A stretch of DNA of 51,478 bases from CAUYUA01 sp963575675 (GTDB taxonomy: Bacteria > Pseudomonadota > Alphaproteobacteria > Azospirillales > Azospirillaceae): NCBI GenBank assembly GCA_963575675.1, contig CAUYUA010000166.1, positions 1 to 51,478 on the forward strand, given 5' to 3'. This document shows, piece after piece, positions 1-8,579 of the stretch. Below the pieces are notes generated by a model that ran no database searches, was not told the origin of the DNA, and saw nothing but the letters and a program-made list of their open reading frames with translations. How positions within the stretch are numbered: position 1 is the first letter of the stretch; the number at the start of each line of letters is the position of its first letter. The position numbers were made by a program, and so were the translations under genes.

Positions 1-25
1 GGTGTTGTTGTAAGGAGTGTGTGTG

Positions 26-175
26 ATGCGTGTTGGTGTTCCTACTGAGGTTAAGAATAGTGAGTTTCGTGTGGCTGTGACGCCGGCGGGGGGTTCTTGG
101 TGGGTTGGGGGTGGGGCTTGGGGGTTGGTTCGCGGCGGGGGTTGGGGGGGGTTGGGGGGGTGTGGGGGGCGATGA
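26..175 (+). pseudogene. ald: Alanine dehydrogenase 5' fragment (broken)
   Basis: An AAGGAG ribosome site at 12-17 precedes ATG 26. The first 22 codons read MRVGVPTEVKNSEF then RVAVTPAG, the very conserved N-terminus of alanine dehydrogenase, the NAD-dependent enzyme that interconverts alanine and pyruvate. After the G-run at 88-93 this frame becomes Gly/Trp-rich nonsense and stops at 173-175. If one G of that run is removed, the next roughly 28 codons keep the Ala/Gly spacing expected for the following part of Ald, so the break looks like a one-base insertion followed by heavy drift toward G. The rest of the gene (family length about 370 residues) is missing. Confident about the first 22 residues; whether the damage is biological or a sequence-quality problem cannot be decided here. 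Confidence 0.75.
88..171. other. G-rich tract between ald and glk fragments
   Basis: About 84 bases made almost only of G and T on the plus strand, with many runs of three to seven G. It could form G-quadruplex structures on the plus strand. It joins the two gene fragments on either side. The composition is unlike anything else in the window and might be damaged coding sequence or low-quality sequence. Confidence 0.6.
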
Positions 176-495
176 CTCCGGAAATGGTTGCAACGGCGGG
201 AGTCTCGGGGACGTGTGGGGTGTGTGTTGAGGCGTTGCGATTGTTTTGCGCATTCTTAGGTGGTGTTGCTGGGAATGTGGCGTTGACGTGCGGCGCCCGG
301 GGAGGCGTTTATTTGGCGGGAGGAATTTTGCCGCGTTTTCCGGATTTTCTGGAGCGTTCAGCGTTTTGTGCGCGTTTTGCGGCGAAAGGTCGTTTGAGGC
401 CCTATATGGAGGAGATGTCGATTCGATTGATTACGCATCCATTGCCTGCATTTGTTGGACTTCGGAGCCTTTTGCGGAATGGTTTGTCGTCGTGA
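172..495 (+). pseudogene. glk: Glucokinase 3' fragment (5'-truncated)
   Basis: The frame ending at 493-495 encodes a clear C-terminal third of bacterial glucokinase, the ATP-dependent kinase that makes glucose 6-phosphate. Recognisable parts are the LFCAFLGGVAGN helix, the GGVYLAGGILPRF motif, a KGRLRPYM segment and the closing HPLPAFVGL stretch. Upstream of about codon 172 the frame runs into the G-rich tract and loses similarity, so the N-terminal two thirds, including the ATP-binding and sugar-binding motifs, are absent. ATG 172 overlaps the stop of the ald fragment (ATGA). It is probably nonfunctional. Its 3' side runs into a palindromic repeat at 546-741. Confidence 0.8.
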
Positions 496-545
496 TTATT
501 CTTAATTTGGTGAATAAAGAGTAAAAAGAACAAGAAAGAACGAAA

Positions 546-741
546 TGACGGGTCCAGGGACTGTGTTCCTGGTCGCGGGGGATTATAAGGGGGGAGCGAA
601 AGCCCCCCTTATTTGCCGTAAGGCAAAACTCGCGCAAGCTGTAAGATGACCGTTCTTTGGGCGAATAAGGGAGGTTTTCGCACCCCCTTGTAATCCCTCC
701 ACGACCAGGAACGTCCAAGAACACAGTTCCTGAACCCGTCG
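546..741. repeat. Palindromic intergenic repeat family A, copy 1 (two-armed)
   Basis: The left arm (about 547-625) begins GGGTCCAGGGACTGTGTTCC, continues through a CCTGGTCGC block and contains an inner hairpin of G6/C6 runs followed by TTATT. The right arm (about 660-741) is the same unit in reverse, with an insertion of about 14 bases near 711-725. Single arms recur at 12515-12585, 20841-20908 and 33867-33947, and a deleted form at 40348-40391. This copy lies between the convergent ends of the glk fragment and the gene at 778-2865. It resembles a BIME or MITE-like element and may act as a bidirectional terminator. Confidence 0.8.
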
Positions 742-777
742 TTTTTTTCTTACTGCTATTATTATTCTTTCATTTGT

Positions 778-2865
778 CTATTGCTTGATTTCTGTTTCGC
801 TGATTTGATAAACAACTTCTAATTTTGGATTCTTCCCTATGACCCGGATCAATGTTCCCGGTCCTTGAGGGTTAACTGGAATCTCAATTTTCTCAATCGT
901 TACAGGATCATTCGCCAAAATATTTATAATGAAACCGGCTTCCGAAATTATGTTGACATTCGTCAGAGACTTTCGCTCAACTCGGCATTTCCCCAATAAC
1001 GGCAAATTATGCTCTGCTGTTGAAAATGGATGCTCGATTTCAACCGCGAAACCATCCTCTCTCACCGTATAGCGCGCTGCGCCCTTCATTTTCGGCCCAG
1101 AAATCTCTAGAATCGCTTCTTGCGCGACCTCTGAAGAGCTTCGCAATCGACGTCGATCAAAGAGCGTTTGATACGGCAAATCGGCTGTAATAATTTCCTG
1201 TCTTTTCCATAACGTCAACACGTCGTTGGTTAGCCACACATTGCGTCGGTTCACAACCAACGCCGTAATTCCAGCATATCCGGAACAGTGCAATCCCTGG
1301 CTCCAGGGGATATGTCCGCCGCCGGAAGTCAACGCCAACTCCACCGACCTGCGTCGCAAAACGCAATGACGGAGCGCGGCGTGTTGATTTGATTGCGTCG
1401 GCCGCGTCGGTATGGCGACAAACGATGTTTTTTCTGCGTGCGTCCTTGTTCCGGTAAAACATTCCGTCAGAAATTGTGCGCTCTCCGCCAATAGAAAAGC
1501 GCTCAGAGCGCCATATTGAGCGTTGCTGCCGTGCCATCCCATCATCTGTGCGTATTCGACGCGATTCAACGCTGTCGGCCACCAGCCTTCTGCGTCCTGA
1601 AAGGCTTCCAACCGAGAAACGACACGTTCTAGGATTGATTCGTGCGGCTGCTCCAACCGAGCGATTCCATAACAGAGAGCGCATGCCAGCGATGCGACGT
1701 GGTAGACGTTGTTGGCGCCTCGACCATAATAAGAGGGTTCTCCGTTGGCGAGCGTTTGGCGTGCGCTGTAATCGATGGCTTTAGAGATGATGGCGTCGGC
1801 GCGTGGGTTTCTGAGACGCGCGTTGCCTAGGCACAGCATCGCTAAGGCGTACTGATGATAGGTGAGGTCGGTTGAGGCGACCGCGTTGCCGGAAAAATTG
1901 TCTTGCAGCAATCCTTGGCGCGTTTGATTTTTCTCCAGAGTGCGTAAAATGAGGGCGATTCGACGTTCAAGCGCCGGCTTTTCTTTGGGCGAGACGCTTT
2001 GTGCAAGGAGAGCTTCGTTAAAATATCGTAGGCCGTAGACATTGACGGGATCGTAATTGCTCCATCCCAGCCAAGGCGCGGCGGCTTCGGCGCCGAGAGC
2101 CAGAAAGATTGGCCCGAAGTCGAATTCTCGGTGATCGGATTCGAGGCGCTGACGTGGGTGGAGGCGTAAATGGGATAGATAATGAGCAATATCGGCCAAC
2201 GCTTCGGTCCAGCGTTCGGCTTGTTGGGTGTTTTGGGATCGTTGGGCGAGAAAGTGGAAAACGGCGGCGGCGCAGCTATTGGTGTAAAGATCGGAGCCGA
2301 CTTGTGAAGGATAGCGCACTGCGTGAGAGGTTAGATAGGTTTCGTAAATTGCGCCGTGATCTGAGCAACGCCAAAGGCCGTCATCGTTTTGCCAAAAATT
2401 GACTCCGGGAATCATGCCCCAGGCTTTGTCGGAGCAAGGGGTGGGGGCTCCGAATTCCGGAGCTTGGCGCGCGCGCGCGCGGCTTGCGAGATACCCGAGG
2501 ATGCGGGCGGACTTATGACGGTCGGGCGTTAAGAGGTAGCGATGAATTTTGCTGTGGAAATTGTTTTTTGCGCGTTGTTTTTGCAAGCGCGCCGTGGTCT
2601 CGGCGACGGCTTCGGCGCTGAGGGTTTGGTCATTGTTGAGCCCGATTTTGACCAGCCGGGGAAGGCTCGGGTGATGCGTGATGCGTTCGGGGGATAAACG
2701 GCGACCGGATCGCGTAATTGTGCGATTGTCGATTTGCTCCAGGCTATTGAAACCGTCGGGCGCAACAATCTGTGCGGCGTAAAGCGCTTGGCCGAAACGA
2801 CTTACCATGTTTTCCAAGCGATTGCACAGTGAGCGAACTGGTGTTGTGGGGGGCGCAGGCGGCAT
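778..2865 (-). CDS. Large protein of unknown function (possible alpha/alpha-toroid fold)
   Basis: A 695-residue protein read from ATG 2865; a TTG three codons upstream is possible. No signal peptide or membrane segment is evident. The middle (about residues 170-460) is rich in helices with repeated Tyr/Trp/His/Asn positions such as GWHGSNAQYGALSAFLLAES and DLTYHQYALAMLCLG. The last third looks beta-rich. Helical toroid followed by beta-sandwich is the architecture of heparinase II/III-like and other polysaccharide-active proteins, but I see no motif that proves this. The gene is the downstream neighbour of a diguanylate cyclase and a hybrid kinase on the same strand, about 100 bases from the cyclase stop, so a role in a surface or exopolysaccharide process is only an inference. 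Confidence 0.75.
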   Translation of the reverse strand: MPPAPPTTPVRSLCNRLENMVSRFGQALYAAQIVAPDGFNSLEQIDNRTITRSGRRLSPERITHHPSLPRLVKIGLNNDQTLSAEAVAETTARLQKQRAKNNFHSKIHRYLLTPDRHKSARILGYLASRARARQAPEFGAPTPCSDKAWGMIPGVNFWQNDDGLWRCSDHGAIYETYLTSHAVRYPSQVGSDLYTNSCAAAVFHFLAQRSQNTQQAERWTEALADIAHYLSHLRLHPRQRLESDHREFDFGPIFLALGAEAAAPWLGWSNYDPVNVYGLRYFNEALLAQSVSPKEKPALERRIALILRTLEKNQTRQGLLQDNFSGNAVASTDLTYHQYALAMLCLGNARLRNPRADAIISKAIDYSARQTLANGEPSYYGRGANNVYHVASLACALCYGIARLEQPHESILERVVSRLEAFQDAEGWWPTALNRVEYAQMMGWHGSNAQYGALSAFLLAESAQFLTECFTGTRTHAEKTSFVAIPTRPTQSNQHAALRHCVLRRRSVELALTSGGGHIPWSQGLHCSGYAGITALVVNRRNVWLTNDVLTLWKRQEIITADLPYQTLFDRRRLRSSSEVAQEAILEISGPKMKGAARYTVREDGFAVEIEHPFSTAEHNLPLLGKCRVERKSLTNVNIISEAGFIINILANDPVTIEKIEIPVNPQGPGTLIRVIGKNPKLEVVYQISETEIKQ

Positions 2866-2966
2866 TCGGATCAAAGGCGGTGGTGATTACGAATGCGCGA
2901 TCATTAAAATGGTTTAATGAAAAAAGCAAACCAAAAGCGGAAACCAAGGCGCTTTCGGTTGGAGCG

Positions 2967-3869
2967 CTATAAATAATCGACTCGGTTTCGTCCGGATTTT
3001 TTGGCTTGATAGAGCAGGTGATCGGCCATGTTGATGAGGGTCTCTAAATCGTCGTTGGGCGTTGGAATCAGTGAGGCCACGCCTAGGCTGATGGTGACGA
3101 AGGGGATGGCTGAAGAATTTTTATGAGAAATATTTAAGGAAGCGACGGCTTGGCGAATGTTTTCAGCCACGAGAACTGCTTCGGGCGTCGCGGTTTCGGT
3201 AAGAAGAGCGACAAACTCTTCGCCGCCATAGCGGGCCACCAGATCTCCCCCGCGTCGAGCCTGGGAGGCAATGGTTTGGGCGACCATTTTTAGGCATTCA
3301 TCACCAGCGACATGGCCATACAGATCGTTGAATTTTTTGAAGTCGTCGATATCAATGAGAATTAAGGCTATGGAGGTCGCGTTTCTCAGGCTCCGTCGCC
3401 ACTCTTGAGAGCCTACTTCATCAAAGCGGCGACGGTTGGCGATTCCGGTCAATCCGTCGATCAGCGAGATTTGCTCTAGAATATCGCGTTGTCGTTTGAG
3501 TTCAAGGTGATTGCGGATGCGCGCTCTGACGATTGGCGGACTGATCGGCTTTGTCAGATAATCAATGGCTCCGGCTTCCAATCCCCTGGTTTCGTCTTCG
3601 ATTTCGCCCATGGCCGAAACAAAGATTACGGGAATCGCTTGGGTGCGAGGGTCGGCTTTTAAACGTCGGCAGACTTCATATCCATCCATGTCGGGCATCA
3701 TTACGTCAAGCAACACCAAATCCGGGCGTTCATGGAGAGCGACGTCTAAAGCGTCGAAGCCATTGGTGGCGACAAAGACGTCGAGTTCATGTTTTAGGAT
3801 GGAACTGAGAACCTTGATGTTCGATGGAATGTCATCGACCAAAAGGATTTTCTGGCGGGGTTCGGTCAC
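2967..3869 (-). CDS. Response regulator with GGDEF domain (diguanylate cyclase)
   Basis: 300 residues starting at GTG 3869, preceded by a GGAAGG ribosome site. Residues 1-120 form a receiver domain: ILLVDD at the N-terminus, phosphoacceptor Asp in LVLLDVMMPDMDG, and the Lys of YLTKP. Residues about 135-298 form a GGDEF domain with an intact YGGEEF active site, so c-di-GMP synthesis from two GTP is expected. RGGD five residues before GGEEF matches the inhibitory I-site (RxxD), which implies product feedback control. The REC-GGDEF order resembles PleD/WspR-type proteins. It sits 40 bases after the hybrid kinase stop, probably in one transcript, so that kinase is the likely phosphate source. Confidence 0.95.
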   Translation of the reverse strand: MTEPRQKILLVDDIPSNIKVLSSILKHELDVFVATNGFDALDVALHERPDLVLLDVMMPDMDGYEVCRRLKADPRTQAIPVIFVSAMGEIEDETRGLEAGAIDYLTKPISPPIVRARIRNHLELKRQRDILEQISLIDGLTGIANRRRFDEVGSQEWRRSLRNATSIALILIDIDDFKKFNDLYGHVAGDECLKMVAQTIASQARRGGDLVARYGGEEFVALLTETATPEAVLVAENIRQAVASLNISHKNSSAIPFVTISLGVASLIPTPNDDLETLINMADHLLYQAKKSGRNRVDYL

Positions 3870-3909
3870 GGAAACCTTCCATAGAGACGAGACGCCAAGG
3901 CGTCGTCTT

Positions 3910-6900
3910 TTACAGGGGCTTTGGTTCGCTGTCTGGGGGAGGGCTTATTGCGCCGGAGTCTATTTCTTCTAGAATAGCCAATGCGCGAGAATAGTTCAAT
4001 GATGTTATGGCGGTTCGTATATCTTGTGCTCGAATGGCGACGGGAGAGAGCGTTAATGTCGGGTAGAGTGTTTCATAGAAGTCCTCGGCTTCAATTCTCC
4101 GGGCGCGCAGTAATGTCTTTAATTCATTAATTCTGACGCGAAGTTCCTCAGAGATGATGTTCGTTCGAGAGGCGTCGGCGGATTCTGACGAGTCTAAAGC
4201 GATGGGAGTGGAGGAGAAGGAAGGAGGGGCCGCGTCTGGATTTGAAGAGGAAATGGCGCAAATGGCCAAAACATCCGCCAACGCTTGGCGCACGCGGTTG
4301 GTTGCGATCGTCAGGGTTTCCATGGGCTCGCGGTGACGGGCTTGCATCATTAGGTCATGAGCGGCTTCGGAAAGCAAAATGGCGCCGAGGTTTCCCGCCG
4401 TTCCTTTTAGTGTGTGCGCCATGTATTCCAGGCTATTCATATCAGAGGCCGCTAGAGCCTTGGCCAAGACTACGTCGGTTTTGCAATATTGGACGGCAAA
4501 GGCTTGCAACAATTGGCGCAGTAGCGAGCGGTTTCCGGATAATCTTTTCAAGGCGAGGGTTTCATTCAGCGCCATTTCGTTAATCGGCGTTGAGATACGG
4601 GAAGTCTGCGGCGTTGAGGGCGTTATCACCGTTGTTGTTTCTGAGGTGTTTGGCTTCGGCGTGGGAATCCAGTGTCGTAGAGTGGTGATAAGGGTGGAGA
4701 CCTCAAGCGGTTTGGCGACGTGATCATTCATGCCGGCCTCCAGACATTGCATGCGGTCGGAGGACATGGCGTTGGCGGTCATGGCGATGATCGGTAAATC
4801 GGCGAATATGGGTTGGCTTCGAATTTTATGGGTGGCTTCGAAACCGTCCATATCGGGCATTTGGATATCCATCAGGACGCCGTGAATGGAGTTTTTGTAT
4901 TGTTCTAAGAGCGACAGCGCTTCTATTCCATTGGTTGCGGTGATAACCGAGGCTCCGGCGTTTTCCAGGATTTCGCAGGCCACCACTTGACTAATCACGT
5001 TGTCTTCCGCCAGCAACAGTTGCATGCCGGCCAGAGGCGCTAGAAGAGGAAAAGCGGCGTTATTCTCGATATCATACGGCGGCGTGGAGAGAGGAATTGG
5101 AGAGGAGTAAGAGACGTGTGTGCAGGTGGAGACCACGAGGTCCAAGAGGCGTGACGGCGTGATTGGTTTGGTGAGAATGCCATCGATGGCGCCCTCGTCT
5201 TTGGAATGCGCGATGTTTTCTTGGTCATAAGCGGTGATCATAATAATAGTGGGCGGTGTTTTTCCTGAAAGCGTTTTTAGATGACGGCTGGTCTCGACGC
5301 CGTCCATATCGGGCATGCGCCAATCTATGAGGGCGATGTCGTAGGGGGCATGGTTGTTTTCGACGCATAAACGCCATTCTTCCAAAGCGGCGGCGCCGGA
5401 CTCGACGGCTTTGACTCGCCATCCCAGCATGTGCGCCATTTCGACCAGGATTTCGCGGGATGTGGCGTTGTCGTCGACCACCAGAACTTTCAGAGCCCTC
5501 TGCTGTTCTGGAGAACGATGACGATGATCAGATAAAAGAGAAGGAGTTTCCGGAAGGGCGAACGTGGCGGTGAAGGAAAAGGTGCTGCCGTGTCCGGGGG
5601 CGCTTTCGATATCGATGCGTCCTTGCATCAAACCGACGAGGCGGGCGGATATCGTCAATCCCAAGCCGGTTCCGCCGAAGCGGCGGGCGGTGGGAAGGTC
5701 TGCTTGGCTGAAGGCGTTGAACAGATGGGGTTGTTGTTCTGGAGTGATGCCGATTCCCGTATCGCGGACTGAAAAACGGAGCGTTGCGTGAGTCTTGGAA
5801 ACAATCACCGGCTCGACGCGCACGGAGATTTCGCCGGATTCGGTGAATTTCACGGCGTTTCCAGCAAGGTTGATCAAGACTTGCTCCAACCGCAGGCTGT
5901 CGCCGATCATTTGCGTGGGCGTTTCCGGAGCGATGGAGAAGAGAAGCTCTAGATTTTTTTTTGTGTTTTCGGCGTTCTTTGTGTTTTCGGCGTTCATTGA
6001 AATGATTGTCGCCAAATGCGACATGACCTTATCGAGGCGGAATTCGACTTTCTCCAGCTCTAATTTCCCGGCTTCTATTTTGGAGAAGTCGAGGATGTCG
6101 TTCAGAAGACAGAGCAGCGATCGAGCGGCTGTGCGGATTTTGACAATATAATCATGTTGCTTGGGTGTGGGGTGTGTTTGATCCAGAAGATGGATCAGCC
6201 CCAGAATGGCGTTCATAGGAGTGCGGATTTCGTGGCTCATATTGGCCACGAAGGCGCTTTTGGCGCGGCTTGCGTTTTCGGCTTGGTTTTTCGCGGACTC
6301 AAGCGCGTCTTCGACGCGCTTGCGTTCCGTGATGTCGCGCACAGAGACCACGCGCGCCGATTCTCCTTGGAATTCGGCGTTGCGCCCTTGTAGCTCGACG
6401 GGAAGCGTAGAGCCGTTTTTGCGGCGCATCACGGCTTCGTAGACGTGATCATAGCCGCTTTCGGCGCGTTGGCGCACCGTGGAGAGAGACTCTGGGGCGG
6501 TGATCATGCTGTAATCAGAGCCGATCAATTCGTGGCGCTCATAACCGCATAGAGAGGAAAATGCGGTGTTGACGTCGAGAATTCGGCCGTGAGCGTGAAT
6601 GATCACGCCTTCGCGGCTGAGTTCTGATAGGCGCGCGTAACGTTGTTCGCTTTTCTGTAAAGCGGCGCCGACGCGCTCCAGGCGTCCCCTGACGAGCAAC
6701 ATGTGCGTCAGGAGTAAGCTTATGATAATTCCGGCGGCTCCCATCGTCCAAGGGTATGCTTGGATGGAGTCGTCGTTTTGAAAATGTTCGTCGGCTTCTA
6801 AGGTGAGGCGCCACTTTTGGTCGATGACGACGATTGGGCGATGTTGGATGAAGCGTGGCTGTTGGAGGAGTGCGGCTTGTTCCGGCGCGGAGTCGAATAG

Positions 6901-7710
6901 AATTTTGTCTGTGGCTTCGTGACGGATGATGAGATGGAGGTGAGATAAGTCTTGTTCGATCATTAACGAGCGCATCAGATCGGAGATGCGAAAAATAATC
7001 GAGACTGCGCCGACGTAAGCGCGTCGTCGGTTTTCCAAACGATCGATGAGCGCGTTGGAATGATAGATTGGGATGGATGCGCGAATCGCCAAATCAGGCT
7101 CGGATTCAGTCGAGATGTCTTCTTCTTTGGAGAGCAGATAAGGCTCGCTGGCTGCGGGGCGGCCGAGGTCTCGGGCGCGGGATAGGACGCTAAAACGGGC
7201 GTCGTCTGTGGACAGATCAAATCCGACCAAAGCTCGGCAGAAGTCGATCGGAGCAAAAAAATCAACCGGGTGGTATTCTGAGCGGTTGCCGGGGGGATAA
7301 ATAACGGCGTCCTTAAAAAAACCTGCGCCCAGAGTTGTGTCGTCGCGCAGAGCTTGTTCGAAAGCGGCGCGTTCTTCGTTCGGCACGCGGCGTGAGAACT
7401 CAATGCCGTGAATGCCGGGATAGCGTTCGAACGCTTTGACTTGATCTATATATCGATAAAACTCCGCGCGATCGATGTGGTCGGAGTGTTGAAAGAATGC
7501 GCCGAATCCATGAAGCGCTTCAATATGACTGGATAGCCGGTTTTCAATGGAGCGTTGAATCTGTTCGGAAATTTGTAAGAATTCGAACTCTTGATTGTGT
7601 TTCGTCTGCTCTGAAGCCCATTGAAATAATGCAAAAGACAGAGTGATTCCAAGAATCAACACACCGATAGCCTGTCGGCGTCGTTCACAGAATGTTTTTT
7701 TCTTTTTCAT
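3910..7710 (-). CDS. CHASE-PAS hybrid sensor histidine kinase with two receivers and Hpt
   Basis: 1266 residues. TM1 is about 14-32. A CHASE-type extracytoplasmic sensor follows (about 75-250, with the typical YPGIHGIEFSRRVP stretch), then TM2 (about 320-342) and a PAS domain ending in VVSVRDITERKR (about 355-465). The HisKA site is SHEIRTPMN with His493. The HATPase has NLAGNAVKFT, DTGIG and GGTGLGL. Two receivers follow, with phosphoacceptors in LIDWRMPDMDG and VLMDIQMPDMDG, and a C-terminal Hpt domain has AHTLKGTAGN with His1099. All relay residues are present, so a full His-Asp-His-Asp relay is expected, most simply to the diguanylate cyclase encoded 40 bases downstream. The linker after the HisKA region carries a perfect 18-bp tandem duplication (5960-5995, NAENTK twice). 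Confidence 0.95.
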   Translation of the reverse strand: MKKKKTFCERRRQAIGVLILGITLSFALFQWASEQTKHNQEFEFLQISEQIQRSIENRLSSHIEALHGFGAFFQHSDHIDRAEFYRYIDQVKAFERYPGIHGIEFSRRVPNEERAAFEQALRDDTTLGAGFFKDAVIYPPGNRSEYHPVDFFAPIDFCRALVGFDLSTDDARFSVLSRARDLGRPAASEPYLLSKEEDISTESEPDLAIRASIPIYHSNALIDRLENRRRAYVGAVSIIFRISDLMRSLMIEQDLSHLHLIIRHEATDKILFDSAPEQAALLQQPRFIQHRPIVVIDQKWRLTLEADEHFQNDDSIQAYPWTMGAAGIIISLLLTHMLLVRGRLERVGAALQKSEQRYARLSELSREGVIIHAHGRILDVNTAFSSLCGYERHELIGSDYSMITAPESLSTVRQRAESGYDHVYEAVMRRKNGSTLPVELQGRNAEFQGESARVVSVRDITERKRVEDALESAKNQAENASRAKSAFVANMSHEIRTPMNAILGLIHLLDQTHPTPKQHDYIVKIRTAARSLLCLLNDILDFSKIEAGKLELEKVEFRLDKVMSHLATIISMNAENTKNAENTKKNLELLFSIAPETPTQMIGDSLRLEQVLINLAGNAVKFTESGEISVRVEPVIVSKTHATLRFSVRDTGIGITPEQQPHLFNAFSQADLPTARRFGGTGLGLTISARLVGLMQGRIDIESAPGHGSTFSFTATFALPETPSLLSDHRHRSPEQQRALKVLVVDDNATSREILVEMAHMLGWRVKAVESGAAALEEWRLCVENNHAPYDIALIDWRMPDMDGVETSRHLKTLSGKTPPTIIMITAYDQENIAHSKDEGAIDGILTKPITPSRLLDLVVSTCTHVSYSSPIPLSTPPYDIENNAAFPLLAPLAGMQLLLAEDNVISQVVACEILENAGASVITATNGIEALSLLEQYKNSIHGVLMDIQMPDMDGFEATHKIRSQPIFADLPIIAMTANAMSSDRMQCLEAGMNDHVAKPLEVSTLITTLRHWIPTPKPNTSETTTVITPSTPQTSRISTPINEMALNETLALKRLSGNRSLLRQLLQAFAVQYCKTDVVLAKALAASDMNSLEYMAHTLKGTAGNLGAILLSEAAHDLMMQARHREPMETLTIATNRVRQALADVLAICAISSSNPDAAPPSFSSTPIALDSSESADASRTNIISEELRVRINELKTLLRARRIEAEDFYETLYPTLTLSPVAIRAQDIRTAITSLNYSRALAILEEIDSGAISPPPDSEPKPL

Positions 7711-8579
7711 GTGACGTCCGGTTGTTTAATAGCAAAAATTCTTTTCGGCGCACTGTTGAACAGGTTGCGTGACTGCGGGAAGTTTTTTGCCGTGTTGTTG
7801 CTTAAGAAACTTTGTAAATCGACTTTTGTGTTTCTAAACTGTTTTCTTTTTTGAATTTCAACCCTTTTTGCCTAGAGACTGTTTGATGGATTCCGCTTTC
7901 TGTAGAATCTTTAGACGCATTCTATATGCGAAATCTTTTTCTGTAAACGGGTAAGTTTGGTTAAGAGTTTGTCTGGGAGAGACGTCTATGTTAGTCTGAT
8001 GCATTGAGGTTGGGGATGGCGATATGCAGTAGAAATATAGTCAATGGCGTTTATCTGGGGTGGCGTTGATCTGCGTTGATCCGGGGGGGATCTGGAGAGG
8101 GGGGCGCGTTTTCTTTAAGTGAGCGGAAAATATGGCGTCCCGGAAAGCATTGAACGCGCGTTTGAAGCAAAGAGTGTTTGAAGCGGTGTTATGGCTTCGT
8201 TTGTTGGCGGGCTTTTGTTGGAGGCGGACTGTCGTTTGTTGAACACAGGCGACGTGTGAACTTGTGCTTCGACCCATGGCGACTAACAGTGCGTTGTTTT
8301 TTTAGCGTACAATTCGCTTTGCCTCGTATGTGGCGGCGATGTGGCGTATTCGTCGCCGTGGCCGAGATTATGTGTTCGGGCGGCGCTCTTCGGGAGGAAT
8401 TCGGCGAAGTTGAGACGGATCAAAACGCAGAAGAAACGACTTGATTTGGTAAAGAATAAGGTTAGGAATCTTTGCCGAGCGTAGAAGTCTTCGGTTTTGT
8501 GTTTGTGACGACTCCTGAATAGGGGTGGCTCCTTAGTGTAATATCCCTAAGATGTGGAATGCGGAAACTGGGGAATCGG
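7711..8579. other. Long divergent spacer between hybrid kinase and chemoreceptor
   Basis: About 870 bases separate the divergent kinase and chemoreceptor genes. Short open frames exist on both strands but none has a convincing start, codon pattern or recognisable domain. The region should hold the promoters of both neighbours; I could not identify a firm -35/-10 or a sigma-28 element. Confidence 0.5.

Noticed and set aside
97..171. Coding start of an open frame through the G-rich tract ahead of the glucokinase fragment
   Set aside because: The translation is only Gly/Trp/Val with no family similarity; homology begins after about 172.
8041..8444. Short open frames on both strands in the kinase-chemoreceptor spacer
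   Set aside because: No ribosome site, no domain, and composition typical of chance frames.
8430..8500. Sigma-28-type flagellar promoter ahead of the chemoreceptor
   Set aside because: TAAAGAAT and GCCGAGCG are present but separated by 16 bases instead of about 11, so the match is not convincing.
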